Of a stretch of DNA of 32,591 nucleotides, positions 7,842-15,691 are shown piece by piece. This stretch comes from Microvirga sesbaniae (GTDB taxonomy: Bacteria; Pseudomonadota; Alphaproteobacteria; Rhizobiales; Beijerinckiaceae). Location of the stretch: the NCBI RefSeq assembly GCF_025460805.1, contig NZ_JAMXFJ010000047.1:1-32591 (forward strand). The letters run 5' to 3'. Positions within the stretch are counted from its first letter, which is position 1. Each line of letters opens with the position of its first letter. Under the pieces are notes generated by a model that was not told the DNA's origin, did not search any database, and was given only the letters and a program-made list of their open reading frames with translations. Both the position numbers and the translations under genes were made by a program.

Positions 7842-7976
7842 TGGAGGGTGGCAGGACCGGGAGCGTTAGGACCGGCGATCCCGATATGAGAAGCGCAGCG
7901 CCCCACCGCATCGGGTTGGCCGGCAAGAGGCAGGTCATGACCGACCGGCCATGACGGAGAGGGTGGATGACCGGGA
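7832..7976 (+). repeat. imperfect direct repeat pair downstream of purC
   Basis: The stretch at 7832-7862 (beginning GGCCATGACGTGGAGGGTGG and ending GACCGGGA) returns at 7947-7976 with a few changes (GGCCATGACGGAGAGGGTGG). The second copy looks like a fragment of the palindromic repeat just upstream. Between 7842 and 8055 no gene is supported; an open frame starting at 7951 begins inside this repeat. Confidence 0.6.
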
Positions 7977-8055
7977 TGGCGCCGCCCGTGCCGAGAAGGC
8001 CCGGCGTGACAGAAAGCCGTCGACCTGCCGATCCGTTTCGCGCATAGATGAAGCC

Positions 8056-8595
8056 ATGCCTTTCCGCCTGTTGCGTGTCAGCCTTCCGATCCTGGCCCTC
8101 ACCCTGTCCGTCGTGGGCTGCGGCTATATTCCCCGTCAGGTGGCCGGTCTCCCGCCCGACCGGTCCTGGGATGCCCTGCCCCTGCGCAAATGGCTGGCCG
8201 AGGATCGGGCTGAGCCGGTGGCCCTGGCCTTCTGCGCCCCGCCCGAATGCGGTCCGGGCCTGGCGGTGAGCGTCATCCGGCTGACCGGACGGGATGCGGA
8301 CCTCACGGATGCCCTCTTGAAGGATCCGGAGCGTCTGGCTCGGGCCCTGCGCTCGCCCGCGGGCCGGGACAGGCCCGTCCGGACCAGGATCACCGTGGCG
8401 CGCCTCGAGGATGCGCCCTATCCGGGTTTCGTGATCGATCTCGCGCCCGCCGACGGCGGCAAGCCGCCGGCCTACGGGGCGGCGCTCGGGCGGCGCTCCG
8501 GGACCGATCTCGGCGTCGTTCTGGTGATCGGCGAGGCGCCGGATGCGGTGCGCGAGACGGCCAAGTCCGTCGCTGCCCGCGAATTGGGCCCCTGA
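8056..8595 (+). CDS. putative lipoprotein of unknown function
   Basis: This 179-residue protein starts with a lipoprotein signal: basic residues, a hydrophobic core (LPILALTLSV) and the lipobox VVGC with C22 as the acylated cysteine. The rest is soluble and periplasmic by prediction, with FCAPPECGPG and repeated Asp/Arg-rich segments; no named domain was recognised. The ATG at 8056 is chosen because it puts the signal sequence at the N terminus; the longer frame from 7951 starts within repeat DNA. The ribosome binding site is weak. It lies between purC and purS on the same strand, but no link to purine synthesis is visible. Confidence 0.65.
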   Translation: MPFRLLRVSLPILALTLSVVGCGYIPRQVAGLPPDRSWDALPLRKWLAEDRAEPVALAFCAPPECGPGLAVSVIRLTGRDADLTDALLKDPERLARALRSPAGRDRPVRTRITVARLEDAPYPGFVIDLAPADGGKPPAYGAALGRRSGTDLGVVLVIGEAPDAVRETAKSVAARELGP

Positions 8596-8722
8596 ATCCA
8601 CGCCGGACGCATGGTCTTGCGGTGAACCGGCGGACACTTCACCGGATCATGCGTCGAGCCCGTTGTCTCCTGCGGCTAAATTCTTTATGGCCTTGGCCAA
8701 ATCTCAACAGCCCGAGGCCCCC

Positions 8723-8962
8723 ATGAAAGCGCGTGTCACCGTGACCCTCAAGAACGGCGTTCTCGACCCCCAAGGCAAGGCCATCGAGGGAGCCCTCAAG
8801 TCGCTCGGCGTCGAGGGCATCGACGGCGTGCGCCAGGGCAAGGTCTTCGACATCGAGCTCGGCACCACCGACAAGGCCAAGGCCGAAGCCGCCCTCAAGG
8901 CCGCCTGCGAGAAACTCCTCGCCAACACCGTCATCGAGAATTACCGCGTCGAGATCGCGTGA
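8723..8962 (+). CDS. purS: phosphoribosylformylglycinamidine synthase subunit PurS
   Basis: This 79-residue protein (MKARVTVTLKNGVLDPQGK..., ending VIENYRVEIA) has the length and conserved ends of PurS, the small subunit that docks PurQ to PurL in the three-part FGAM synthetase. The start at 8723 has GAGG seven bases upstream; an in-frame ATG at 8687 lacks one. purQ follows after 7 bp, so purS, purQ and purL are an operon. The three-subunit arrangement is typical of Alphaproteobacteria, in contrast to the single long PurL of Gammaproteobacteria. Confidence 0.93.
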   Translation: MKARVTVTLKNGVLDPQGKAIEGALKSLGVEGIDGVRQGKVFDIELGTTDKAKAEAALKAACEKLLANTVIENYRVEIA

Positions 8963-8969
8963 GGCTCCC

Positions 8970-9668
8970 ATGAAATCTGCCGTCATCGTCTTCCCCGGCT
9001 CCAATCGCGAAGGCGATGTGCTGCGGGCGCTCCAATCGGCCGGATCCCGGGTGGAGAAGGTCTGGCATGCCGAGACCGAGCTGCCGCAGGGCACGGATCT
9101 CGTGGTCCTGCCGGGCGGCTTCTCCTACGGCGACTATCTGCGCTGCGGGGCGATCGCCGGCCGTGCCACCGTGATGGATGCGGTGCGCGCCCATGCGGCG
9201 CGGGGCGGGCTCGTGCTCGGGATCTGCAACGGGTTCCAGATCCTGTGCGAATCCGGGCTTCTTCCCGGCATCCTGATGCGCAACGCGAACCTCAGGTTCA
9301 TCTGCCACCGGCAGTTCCTCAAGGTCGAGCGCAACGACACCGCCTTCACCCGGGCCTACGCCAAGGGCCAGGCCATCGACGTGTGCGTGGCGCACGGCGA
9401 GGGCAATTACACGGCCGACGCGGAGACCCTGAAGCGGCTCGAGGGCGAGGGCCTGGTGGCGTTCCGCTACTCCGACGCCCAGGGCCACATCACGCAGGAC
9501 GCCAACCGCAACGGCTCCATGAACTCCATCGCGGGCATCTATTCCGACAAGCTCAACGTGCTCGGCATGATGCCCCATCCGGAGAACCTGATCGAAGACC
9601 TCGTGGGCGGCACCGACGGACGGGGCCTGTTCGAGAGCCTCGTGTCGTCCTTCCCCCGCGCCGCCTGA
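8970..9668 (+). CDS. purQ: phosphoribosylformylglycinamidine synthase subunit PurQ (glutaminase)
   Basis: This 232-residue class I glutamine amidotransferase releases ammonia from glutamine for PurL. The nucleophile is C86 in LGICNGFQIL and the catalytic partners are H203 and E205 in MMPHPEN. The N terminus (AVIVFPGSNREGD) and LPGGFSYGDYLR match PurQ specifically. It starts 7 bp after purS and ends 23 bp before purL. Confidence 0.95.
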   Translation: MKSAVIVFPGSNREGDVLRALQSAGSRVEKVWHAETELPQGTDLVVLPGGFSYGDYLRCGAIAGRATVMDAVRAHAARGGLVLGICNGFQILCESGLLPGILMRNANLRFICHRQFLKVERNDTAFTRAYAKGQAIDVCVAHGEGNYTADAETLKRLEGEGLVAFRYSDAQGHITQDANRNGSMNSIAGIYSDKLNVLGMMPHPENLIEDLVGGTDGRGLFESLVSSFPRAA

Positions 9669-9691
9669 TCCCTCCAGATTACGAGACCCCG

Positions 9692-11902
9692 ATGATCCGC
9701 AACGACGTCGCCATCACCCCGGAGCTGGTCAAGGAGCACGGGCTGAAGCCGGACGAATACGAGCGCTTCGTGAACCTGATCGGCCGCGAGCCGACGATCA
9801 CGGAACTCGGCATCGTGTCGGCCATGTGGAACGAGCACTGCTCGTACAAGTCCTCCCGCATTCACCTGCGCGGCCTGCCCACCAGCGCTCCCTGGGTCAT
9901 CCAGGGTCCGGGCGAGAACGCCGGCGTGATCGACATCGGCGATGGGCTGGCCTGCATCTTCAAGATGGAGAGCCACAACCACCCGTCCTTCATCGAGCCC
10001 TATCAGGGCGCGGCGACGGGCGTCGGCGGCATCCTGCGCGACGTGTTCACCATGGGGGCGCGCCCCATCGCGTCGCTCAACTTCCTGCGCTTTGGCGAGC
10101 CGGACCATCCCAAGACCCCTCACCTCGTCTCCGGCGTGGTGGCGGGCATCGGCGGCTACGGCAATTCCTTCGGCGTGCCGACGGTGGGCGGCTCCGTGGG
10201 CTTCGACAAGCGCTACAACGGCAACATCCTGGTCAACGCCATGGCGGTGGGCCTGGCGCGCACCGACGAGATCTTCTACGCCAAGGCGACCGGCGTCGGG
10301 AACCCGATCGTCTATCTCGGCTCGAAGACCGGCCGCGACGGCATCCATGGCGCCACGATGGCGTCCGCCGAGTTCGACGAATCCTCGGAGGAGAAGCGCC
10401 CCACCGTGCAGGTCGGCGACCCCTTCGCCGAGAAGCTCCTGCTGGAGGCCTGCCTCGAGCTCATGAAATCCGGCGCCGTCATCGCCATCCAGGACATGGG
10501 GGCGGCGGGCCTGACCAGCTCGGCCGTCGAGATGGGCGCGAAGGGCAATCTCGGCATCGAGCTCGACCTCGACAAGGTGCCCTGCCGCGAGGAGGGCATG
10601 ACCGCCTACGAGATGATGCTCTCGGAGAGCCAGGAGCGCATGCTCATGGTGCTCAAGCCCGGCATGGAGAAAGAGGCCGAGGCCATTTTCCACAAGTGGG
10701 GCCTGGACTTCGCCGTCATCGGCAGGACCACCGACACCCTGCGCTTCGTGATCAAGCACCAGGGCGAGGTGAAGGCCGACCTGCCGATCAAGGAGCTCGG
10801 CGACGAGGCTCCCGTCTATGACCGCCCCTGGGTGGAAAGCCCACGGCAGCCCGCAATTGCGGCAGAGAGCGTGACGGCTCCCGTGTCCGAGGCCGAGGCG
10901 CTCCTCAAGCTCGTCGGCTCGCCGGATCAGTGCTCCAAGCGCTGGGTCTGGGAGCAGTACGACCACCTGATCCTCGGCAACACGGTCCAGACCCCGGGGG
11001 GCGACGCCGCCATCGTGCGGGTCGAGGACGGCCTGAAGGGTCTGGCGCTCACCACCGACGTCACGCCCCGCTACTGCGAGGCCGATCCCTTCGAGGGCGG
11101 CAAGCAGGCGGTGGCGGAGGCCTGGCGCAACATCACGGCGGTCGGCGGCCTGCCGCTGGCAATCACCGACAACCTCAACTTCGCCAGCCCCGAGCGGCCC
11201 GAATCCATGGGCCAGTTCGTCGGCTGCATCCGGGGTATCGGCGAGGCCTGCAAGGCGCTCGACTTCCCGGTCGTGTCCGGCAACGTCTCGCTCTACAACG
11301 AGACCAACGGCCAGGGCATCCTGCCCACGCCCGCCATCGGCGGGGTCGGGCTCCTCGACGACGTGACGGTGAACGCCTCCATGGCGTTCAGGCGCGAGGG
11401 CGAGGCGATCATCCTCATCGGGGCCACCCGGGGCTGGCTCGGCCAGTCGATCTACCTGCGCGACGTCTGCGGTCGCGAGGAGGGCGCGCCGCCGCCGGTG
11501 GATCTGGCCCTGGAGAAGCGTAACGGCGACTTCGTGCGCCAGCTCATCCGCTCCGGCCAGGTGACCACCGTGCACGACGTCTCGGACGGCGGCATCGCGC
11601 TCGCGCTCGCCGAGATGGCCATGGCGGGCCAGGTGGGGGCCGAGATCACCGCCTATCCGGAGGGCTTCCCCCTCCATGCCTTCCTGTTCGGCGAAGACCA
11701 GGCCCGCTACCTCCTCGCCGTCGACGAGGACGTGGCGGCCGACATCCTCTACGAGGCCGGCGCGGTCGGCATTCCGGCCGTGACACTGGGAATCACCGGC
11801 GGCGATTCGTTGATTCTGCCGGGCCGGCAGGCCATATCCCTGAAGCAGTTGAAGGCAGCCCACGAAGCCTGGCTGCCCGACTACATGACCGGCAAGTCCT
11901 GA
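9692..11902 (+). CDS. purL: phosphoribosylformylglycinamidine synthase subunit PurL
   Basis: This 736-residue small-type PurL is the synthetase subunit that converts FGAR to FGAM with ATP and ammonia. It has the duplicated AIRS-like fold: an N-terminal half with MWNEHCSYKSS, KMESHNHPSF and GDGLACIF-type motifs, and a C-terminal half with TTDVTPRYCEADP and VHDVSDGGIALALAEM. The length matches the PurS-dependent form. It is third in the purS-purQ-purL operon. The bolA gene follows after 12 bp, so the transcript may continue. Confidence 0.95.
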   Translation: MIRNDVAITPELVKEHGLKPDEYERFVNLIGREPTITELGIVSAMWNEHCSYKSSRIHLRGLPTSAPWVIQGPGENAGVIDIGDGLACIFKMESHNHPSFIEPYQGAATGVGGILRDVFTMGARPIASLNFLRFGEPDHPKTPHLVSGVVAGIGGYGNSFGVPTVGGSVGFDKRYNGNILVNAMAVGLARTDEIFYAKATGVGNPIVYLGSKTGRDGIHGATMASAEFDESSEEKRPTVQVGDPFAEKLLLEACLELMKSGAVIAIQDMGAAGLTSSAVEMGAKGNLGIELDLDKVPCREEGMTAYEMMLSESQERMLMVLKPGMEKEAEAIFHKWGLDFAVIGRTTDTLRFVIKHQGEVKADLPIKELGDEAPVYDRPWVESPRQPAIAAESVTAPVSEAEALLKLVGSPDQCSKRWVWEQYDHLILGNTVQTPGGDAAIVRVEDGLKGLALTTDVTPRYCEADPFEGGKQAVAEAWRNITAVGGLPLAITDNLNFASPERPESMGQFVGCIRGIGEACKALDFPVVSGNVSLYNETNGQGILPTPAIGGVGLLDDVTVNASMAFRREGEAIILIGATRGWLGQSIYLRDVCGREEGAPPPVDLALEKRNGDFVRQLIRSGQVTTVHDVSDGGIALALAEMAMAGQVGAEITAYPEGFPLHAFLFGEDQARYLLAVDEDVAADILYEAGAVGIPAVTLGITGGDSLILPGRQAISLKQLKAAHEAWLPDYMTGKS

Positions 11903-11914
11903 GGAGTTTGATCC

Positions 11915-12151
11915 ATGCCCATGAACGCCCACGATATCGAGAGCATGATCAAAGCCGCCCTGCCGGACGCGGTGGTCGAGATCAAGGATCTGGCCGGCGA
12001 CGGCGACCACTATGCCGCCACCGTCACCTCCTCGGCCTTCAAGGGGAAGTCCCGGGTCCAGCAGCACCAGATGGTCTATGCAGCGCTGCAAGGACGCATG
12101 GGAGGCGTGCTTCATGCCCTTGCATTGACGACCGTGGCACCCGACAATTGA
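11915..12151 (+). CDS. BolA family protein
   Basis: This 78-residue protein has the BolA fold signature: MNAHDIESMIKAALPDAVVE at the N terminus and QQHQMVYAALQGRMGGVLHA..LTT at the C terminus, including the conserved His of the Fe-S-binding groove. BolA proteins pair with CGFS monothiol glutaredoxins to bind and pass on [2Fe-2S] clusters, and the glutaredoxin is encoded next. GAGGAG nine bases before the ATG is a good ribosome binding site. It follows purL by 12 bp and precedes grxD by 44 bp. Confidence 0.9.
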   Translation: MPMNAHDIESMIKAALPDAVVEIKDLAGDGDHYAATVTSSAFKGKSRVQQHQMVYAALQGRMGGVLHALALTTVAPDN

Positions 12152-12195
12152 GACGCGAGTCCGACGCCTTGACCGTCGGGACGAAGGAGCATTCC

Positions 12196-12531
12196 ATGGC
12201 TGACGCCAACCAGATCATCGACAACGAAGTGAAGTCCAACGACGTCGTGCTGTTCATGAAGGGCACGCCGCAATTCCCCATGTGCGGGTTCTCGGGCCAG
12301 GTGGTCCAGATCCTCAACTACCTCGGCGTGCCCTACAAGGGCGTCAACGTGCTCGAGGACGAGACCATCCGCCAGGGCATCAAGGACTATTCCAACTGGC
12401 CGACCATCCCCCAGCTCTACGTGAAGGGCGAGTTCGTGGGCGGCTGCGACATCACCCGCGAGATGTTCCAGGCCGGCGAGCTGCAGCAGCTCTTCGCCGA
12501 CAAGGGCATTCCGGTCCAGCAGAGCACCTGA
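12196..12531 (+). CDS. grxD: monothiol glutaredoxin, Grx4/GrxD family
   Basis: This 111-residue protein has the CGFS active site at residues 30-33 (FPMCGFSGQ), the family's cluster- and glutathione-binding WPTIPQLYVKGEFVGGCDI segment, and the usual single-domain length. Such glutaredoxins bind a bridging [2Fe-2S] cluster as homodimers or with BolA and act in Fe-S trafficking, not in disulfide reduction. AAGGAG precedes the ATG by 7 bases. A strong terminator follows, closing the purSQL-bolA-grxD unit. Confidence 0.93.
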   Translation: MADANQIIDNEVKSNDVVLFMKGTPQFPMCGFSGQVVQILNYLGVPYKGVNVLEDETIRQGIKDYSNWPTIPQLYVKGEFVGGCDITREMFQAGELQQLFADKGIPVQQST

Positions 12532-12558
12532 GGCCGGCATTCCTTTTCGAGCGATCCG

Positions 12559-12584
12559 AGGCGGGGCGTTGACCCCGCCTTTTT
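12559..12584 (+). terminator. rho-independent terminator after grxD
   Basis: GGCGGGG (12560-12566) pairs with CCCCGCC (12573-12579) around a 6-nt loop and is followed by five T (12580-12584). It starts 28 bp after the grxD stop. Confidence 0.88.
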
Positions 12585-12723
12585 CATGCGCCCTCCGCAG
12601 GTCAGGGGCGTCTTATGTCGCATTCCTTAAACGGCTCAGTTTCCGGCACAATGAACTGTGCTGAATGCAACAGAAGCGCCGCGCACCACAGAATAAGAAG
12701 GAGCGGCGAGAAGGGGCTGTTCC

Positions 12724-13041
12724 ATGATCGAACCGGAGACGAATGTCGTTGCCTTCAAGCCGCGGAATGCCGTGCCCCATCATCCCAAGAGCCTGATGGA
12801 GCGCATCTATGCGGCGGGTTCCCTGTCCATCCGGGCGGACGACCGGGCCACCAAGATGGCGGCCGTCATGCTGCAGGCGCTGGGCTTCCTGGTGATCGAG
12901 GAGATCCTGGCCGACGGCACCCCGCGCCGGCTCCAACGCAGCGAGGCGCGGCAGGCCATGGACCGCCCCTGGCGGCTCTCGAAGCCGGCCTTTTCCGGCA
13001 CGGTCGGCGTCCCGGACGGGGGCGGGGCGCTCCCGGTCTAG
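12724..13041 (+). CDS. small protein of unknown function
   Basis: This 105-residue soluble protein (start MIEPETNVVAFKPRNAVPHH) has no membrane segment or recognised domain. The middle (ERIYAAGSLSIRADDRATKM) is likely helical, and the tail is Gly/Pro-rich. AAGGGG eight bases before the ATG supports translation. It is isolated: a terminator lies upstream, and downstream a palindromic repeat provides its TAG stop codon (13039-13041). The last residues may therefore have been changed by insertion of the repeat. The 140 bp upstream shows no clear promoter. Confidence 0.6.
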   Translation: MIEPETNVVAFKPRNAVPHHPKSLMERIYAAGSLSIRADDRATKMAAVMLQALGFLVIEEILADGTPRRLQRSEARQAMDRPWRLSKPAFSGTVGVPDGGGALPV

Positions 13042-13108
13042 CGCATCGGACGGAAAACCGGGTCCACTTTTTACTGACGCGGCCCTCTGGGTCCGCACGA
13101 TGCGCTAG
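13038..13108. repeat. palindromic element with perfect 11-bp arms, copy C
   Basis: CTAGCGCATCG (13038-13048) and CGATGCGCTAG (13098-13108) are exact inverted repeats around a core containing GGAAAACCGGGTCCACTTTT and GACGCGGCCCTCTGGGTCCG. The core matches copy D2 (from 18511) at 41 of 44 positions by hand alignment, all three differences being transitions. Both flanking convergent genes end inside it: orf12724 with TAG at 13039-13041, and tlpA with TAG on the minus strand at 13107-13105. Confidence 0.9.
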
Positions 13109-13770
13109 GACCGGCCCAGAGCCGTCTTCATGAACGTGACGGCGTCCGGCGAGGCCCATTGGGCCGGCCCCTTGAGCAGGGCGATCTCGCAGCCCGACGC
13201 ATCGACCACGAAGGTGGTCGGAAGTCCCACCACGTGGCCGGATTTCTGGAGCACCTGCAGGAGCTTGCCCTCGGGATCGGCGTGGTAGGCCAGGTTCCGG
13301 ATGCCGTTCTCCTGCAGCCAGGCCTTCGGCTTCTCGGGATTGCGGGTGTCCACATTGATGGCCACGACCTGGAAATCGGGACCGCCGAGCTCGGCCTGAA
13401 TCCTGTCGAGGGCCGGCATCTCCTCGCGGCAGGGCACGCACCAGGTCGCCCACAGATTGACCAGGATCGTCCGCCCCTTGAAATCCGACAGGCTCATCCG
13501 CTGGCCCTCGGGCCCCGTGAAGGCGATCACCGGCGGCGGCTTCGGGGCGTTGCTCACGCCGACGGCCGCCACCTCGCCCTTGGCCAGCGGCTTCAGGCGC
13601 TCTGCGGTCGGCTTGGAGGCGCGGCATTCGGCAACCCCGGCCGCCAGCGGGTCGCGGGGCGAGAGGCCGTACCAGGCCGCCCCGGCCCCGGCGGCCGCCA
13701 GGGCCGCGAGACCGAGGATCCAGCCCGTTCGGGATTTCGATGGGTTCGACATGGCCTGTGGGTTCGACAT
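13105..13770 (-). CDS. TlpA-like membrane-anchored thiol:disulfide oxidoreductase
   Basis: This 221-residue protein has an N-terminal membrane anchor at about residues 16-35 and a periplasmic thioredoxin domain of the TlpA/ResA/DsbE type. The redox motif is WCVPC (C111 and C114) in NLWATWCVPCREEMP, and the cis-proline region is VGLPTTFVVD. Family members keep periplasmic cysteines reduced, for example in cytochrome oxidase copper-centre assembly or cytochrome c maturation. The start is uncertain: an 18-bp tandem duplication (13742-13777) creates two successive ATG codons, 13770 and 13752 (MSNPQA-MSNPSK), and a GTG/ATG pair also lies at 13842/13839; none has a good ribosome binding site. The stop codon TAG is inside palindromic copy C. 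It is divergent from lptM. Confidence 0.85.
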   Translation of the reverse strand: MSNPQAMSNPSKSRTGWILGLAALAAAGAGAAWYGLSPRDPLAAGVAECRASKPTAERLKPLAKGEVAAVGVSNAPKPPPVIAFTGPEGQRMSLSDFKGRTILVNLWATWCVPCREEMPALDRIQAELGGPDFQVVAINVDTRNPEKPKAWLQENGIRNLAYHADPEGKLLQVLQKSGHVVGLPTTFVVDASGCEIALLKGPAQWASPDAVTFMKTALGRS

Positions 13771-13777
13771 GGCCTGT
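13742..13777. repeat. 18-bp tandem duplication at the start of tlpA
   Basis: GGGTTCGACATGGCCTGT occurs twice head to tail (13742-13759 and 13760-13777). Being a multiple of three, it keeps the frame and duplicates six N-terminal codons including the ATG. Confidence 0.9.
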
Positions 13778-13938
13778 GATGTGGCGCTTTTCGGCCCGGG
13801 CCTCAAGCCCGAAAGGAAGAGCGCGGCCGTCCGTCCCATCACGAAAGCGTTGAGCGTTCAGTCTGTTGCAATCCTCACCTTGCCTCTCGCATCCGGCACC
13901 GCTTGCCGTTATGGTGCGGCCACGTTTCGGAGCTCTTC

Positions 13939-14187
13939 ATGTCGTCCAGCCTGACCCTTCCTCGCGCCGTTCTGGTTTGCGGCCTTCTCGCCCTCGGTCT
14001 GACCGCCTGCGGCCGTCGCGGCGCGCTCGAGCCGCCGCCGGACGCCTCGGCTCAGGCGGCCGAGACCCAGACGCAGACCCCGGCGAGCGACGCCACCCTG
14101 CCCTCCCCGGTCGGCACGCCCCGCTCCCAGGCGAACCGGGGCTACACGATTCCCAACAAGCCGTTTATCCTCGACCCGCTGCTCTAG
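13939..14187 (+). CDS. lptM: LptM-like small lipoprotein
   Basis: This 82-residue protein has a lipoprotein signal ending in LTAC with C24 as the lipidated cysteine, directly followed by GRRGALEPPP. The pattern cysteine-Gly-x-x-G-x-L-x-x-PP is the hallmark of LptM (formerly YifL), which binds the LptDE LPS translocon and helps its maturation. The remainder is a disordered Ala/Gln/Thr/Pro-rich tail ending in YTIPNKPFILDPLL, a common end for alphaproteobacterial members. lysA starts 9 bp downstream; small LptM-like lipoproteins beside lysA are common in Proteobacteria. The functional name rests on this short motif and context. Confidence 0.75.
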   Translation: MSSSLTLPRAVLVCGLLALGLTACGRRGALEPPPDASAQAAETQTQTPASDATLPSPVGTPRSQANRGYTIPNKPFILDPLL

Positions 14188-14196
14188 GCCTTTTCG

Positions 14197-15465
14197 ATGC
14201 ACCATTTCGCCTATCGTGACGGCGTCCTCCATGCGGAGGGCGTCGATCTGCGCCGCCTCGCGGACGAGGTCGGGACCCCGTTCTATTGCTATTCCTCGGC
14301 CACTCTGGAGCGGCACTACCGGGTCTTCGCCGAGGCCTTCGCCGACACGAACGCCCTCGTCTGCTATGCCATGAAGGCCAATTCGAACCAGGCCGTGCTC
14401 CGGACGCTCGGCCGCCTGGGCGCCGGCATGGACATCGTGTCCGAGGGCGAGCTGCGCCGCGCGCTCGCGGCCGGCGTGCCGGGCGAGCGCATCGTCTTCT
14501 CCGGGGTCGGCAAGACGAAAGCCGAGATGGCCTTCGCGCTCGAGAGCGGCATTCTCTGCTTCAACGTGGAATCGGAGCCGGAGCTCGAAGCCCTTTCCGA
14601 GGTGGCGGTCTCGAAGGGCATGCGCGCCCCCGTGTCGGTGCGCATCAATCCGGACGTGGACGCCAAGACCCACGCCAAGATCTCGACCGGCAAGTCCGAG
14701 AACAAGTTCGGCATCCCCATCGCCCGCGCCCGCGAGGTCTATGCCCGGGCGGCGGCGCTCCAGGGCATCGAGGTCACCGGCGTCGACATGCATATCGGCA
14801 GCCAGATCACGGACCTGGCGCCTTACGACAACGCGACCGCGCTCCTCGCCGAACTCGCCCGCGACCTGATGGCGGACGGCCACCGGCTGCACCACATCGA
14901 TCTCGGCGGCGGCCTCGGCGTGCCCTATCGGGAGGACAACGAGCCCCCGCCCGATCCGCAGGCCTACGCGGCGATCATCAAGCGTCACACCCGGGATCTC
15001 GGCCTCAAGCTCGTGTTCGAGATGGGCCGCATGATCGCCGGCAATGCGGGCGTGCTCGTCGCCCGGGTGATCTACGTGAAGCAGGGCGCCGACAAGCCGT
15101 TCGTGATCGTCGATGCGGCGATGAACGACCTCATCCGCCCGACGCTCTACGAGGCCCATCACGATATCAAGCCGGTCCTGGCCGCCTCTCCCGGCACGCC
15201 GCGCGTCGTCGCCGACGTGGTCGGCCCCGTGTGCGAGACCGGCGACTATCTCGCCCTGTCCCGCGACATGCCGGCCGTGAAGGCGGGCGACCTCATCGCC
15301 GTCATGACCGCCGGCGCCTACGGGGCCGTCCAGGCCAGCACCTACAACACGCGCCCTCTGGTGCCCGAGGTGCTGGTCCGCGGCGAGGATCACGCGGTGG
15401 TGCGCCCGCGCCCGACCTATGACGAGTTGATCGGGCTCGACCGGGTCCCGGCCTGGCTGGGCTGA
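14197..15465 (+). CDS. lysA: diaminopimelate decarboxylase
   Basis: This 422-residue PLP enzyme decarboxylates meso-diaminopimelate to L-lysine, the last step of lysine synthesis. The PLP lysine is K60 in CYAMKANSN, the phosphate loop is DLGGGLGVPY, and the substrate and dimer residues are in the MHIGSQI and GPVCETGDYLA motifs. The length is normal for the family. It lies 9 bp after lptM and is probably translated from the same transcript; the ribosome binding site is weak. About 225 bp separate it from the next gene. Confidence 0.95.
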   Translation: MHHFAYRDGVLHAEGVDLRRLADEVGTPFYCYSSATLERHYRVFAEAFADTNALVCYAMKANSNQAVLRTLGRLGAGMDIVSEGELRRALAAGVPGERIVFSGVGKTKAEMAFALESGILCFNVESEPELEALSEVAVSKGMRAPVSVRINPDVDAKTHAKISTGKSENKFGIPIARAREVYARAAALQGIEVTGVDMHIGSQITDLAPYDNATALLAELARDLMADGHRLHHIDLGGGLGVPYREDNEPPPDPQAYAAIIKRHTRDLGLKLVFEMGRMIAGNAGVLVARVIYVKQGADKPFVIVDAAMNDLIRPTLYEAHHDIKPVLAASPGTPRVVADVVGPVCETGDYLALSRDMPAVKAGDLIAVMTAGAYGAVQASTYNTRPLVPEVLVRGEDHAVVRPRPTYDELIGLDRVPAWLG

Positions 15466-15691
15466 CGCGCCCGCCCGCCGGCCCGCCACCTGCCGTGCAG
15501 AATCGACCACCCCTCTCGAACAATGCCCCGCTCGGAGGATTGACCATCAACCGGCAACGGCCCGAGCCGTGACGGCCGGTCACCTCTTCTTGAAGCTCCG
15601 CGCCCAATTGACCGCTGGTCATCCGGGGTCCGCGTGCTAGCTTTTCAGGCGGGGGTTATCTGCACGGGCGGTGCAGCGGGAGATATTTTGC

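Noticed and set aside
7951..8055. Longer N terminus of the putative lipoprotein
   Set aside because: It starts in a repeat fragment and would bury the lipoprotein signal behind 35 charged residues.
9539..12115. Long minus-strand open frame (858 codons) opposite purL
   Set aside because: It is the antisense of purQ-purL-bolA in high-GC DNA, with a His/Glu/Leu-rich shadow composition.
14000..14200. Lysine riboswitch upstream of lysA
   Set aside because: lptM occupies the space directly before lysA, and no conserved riboswitch core was seen before lptM.
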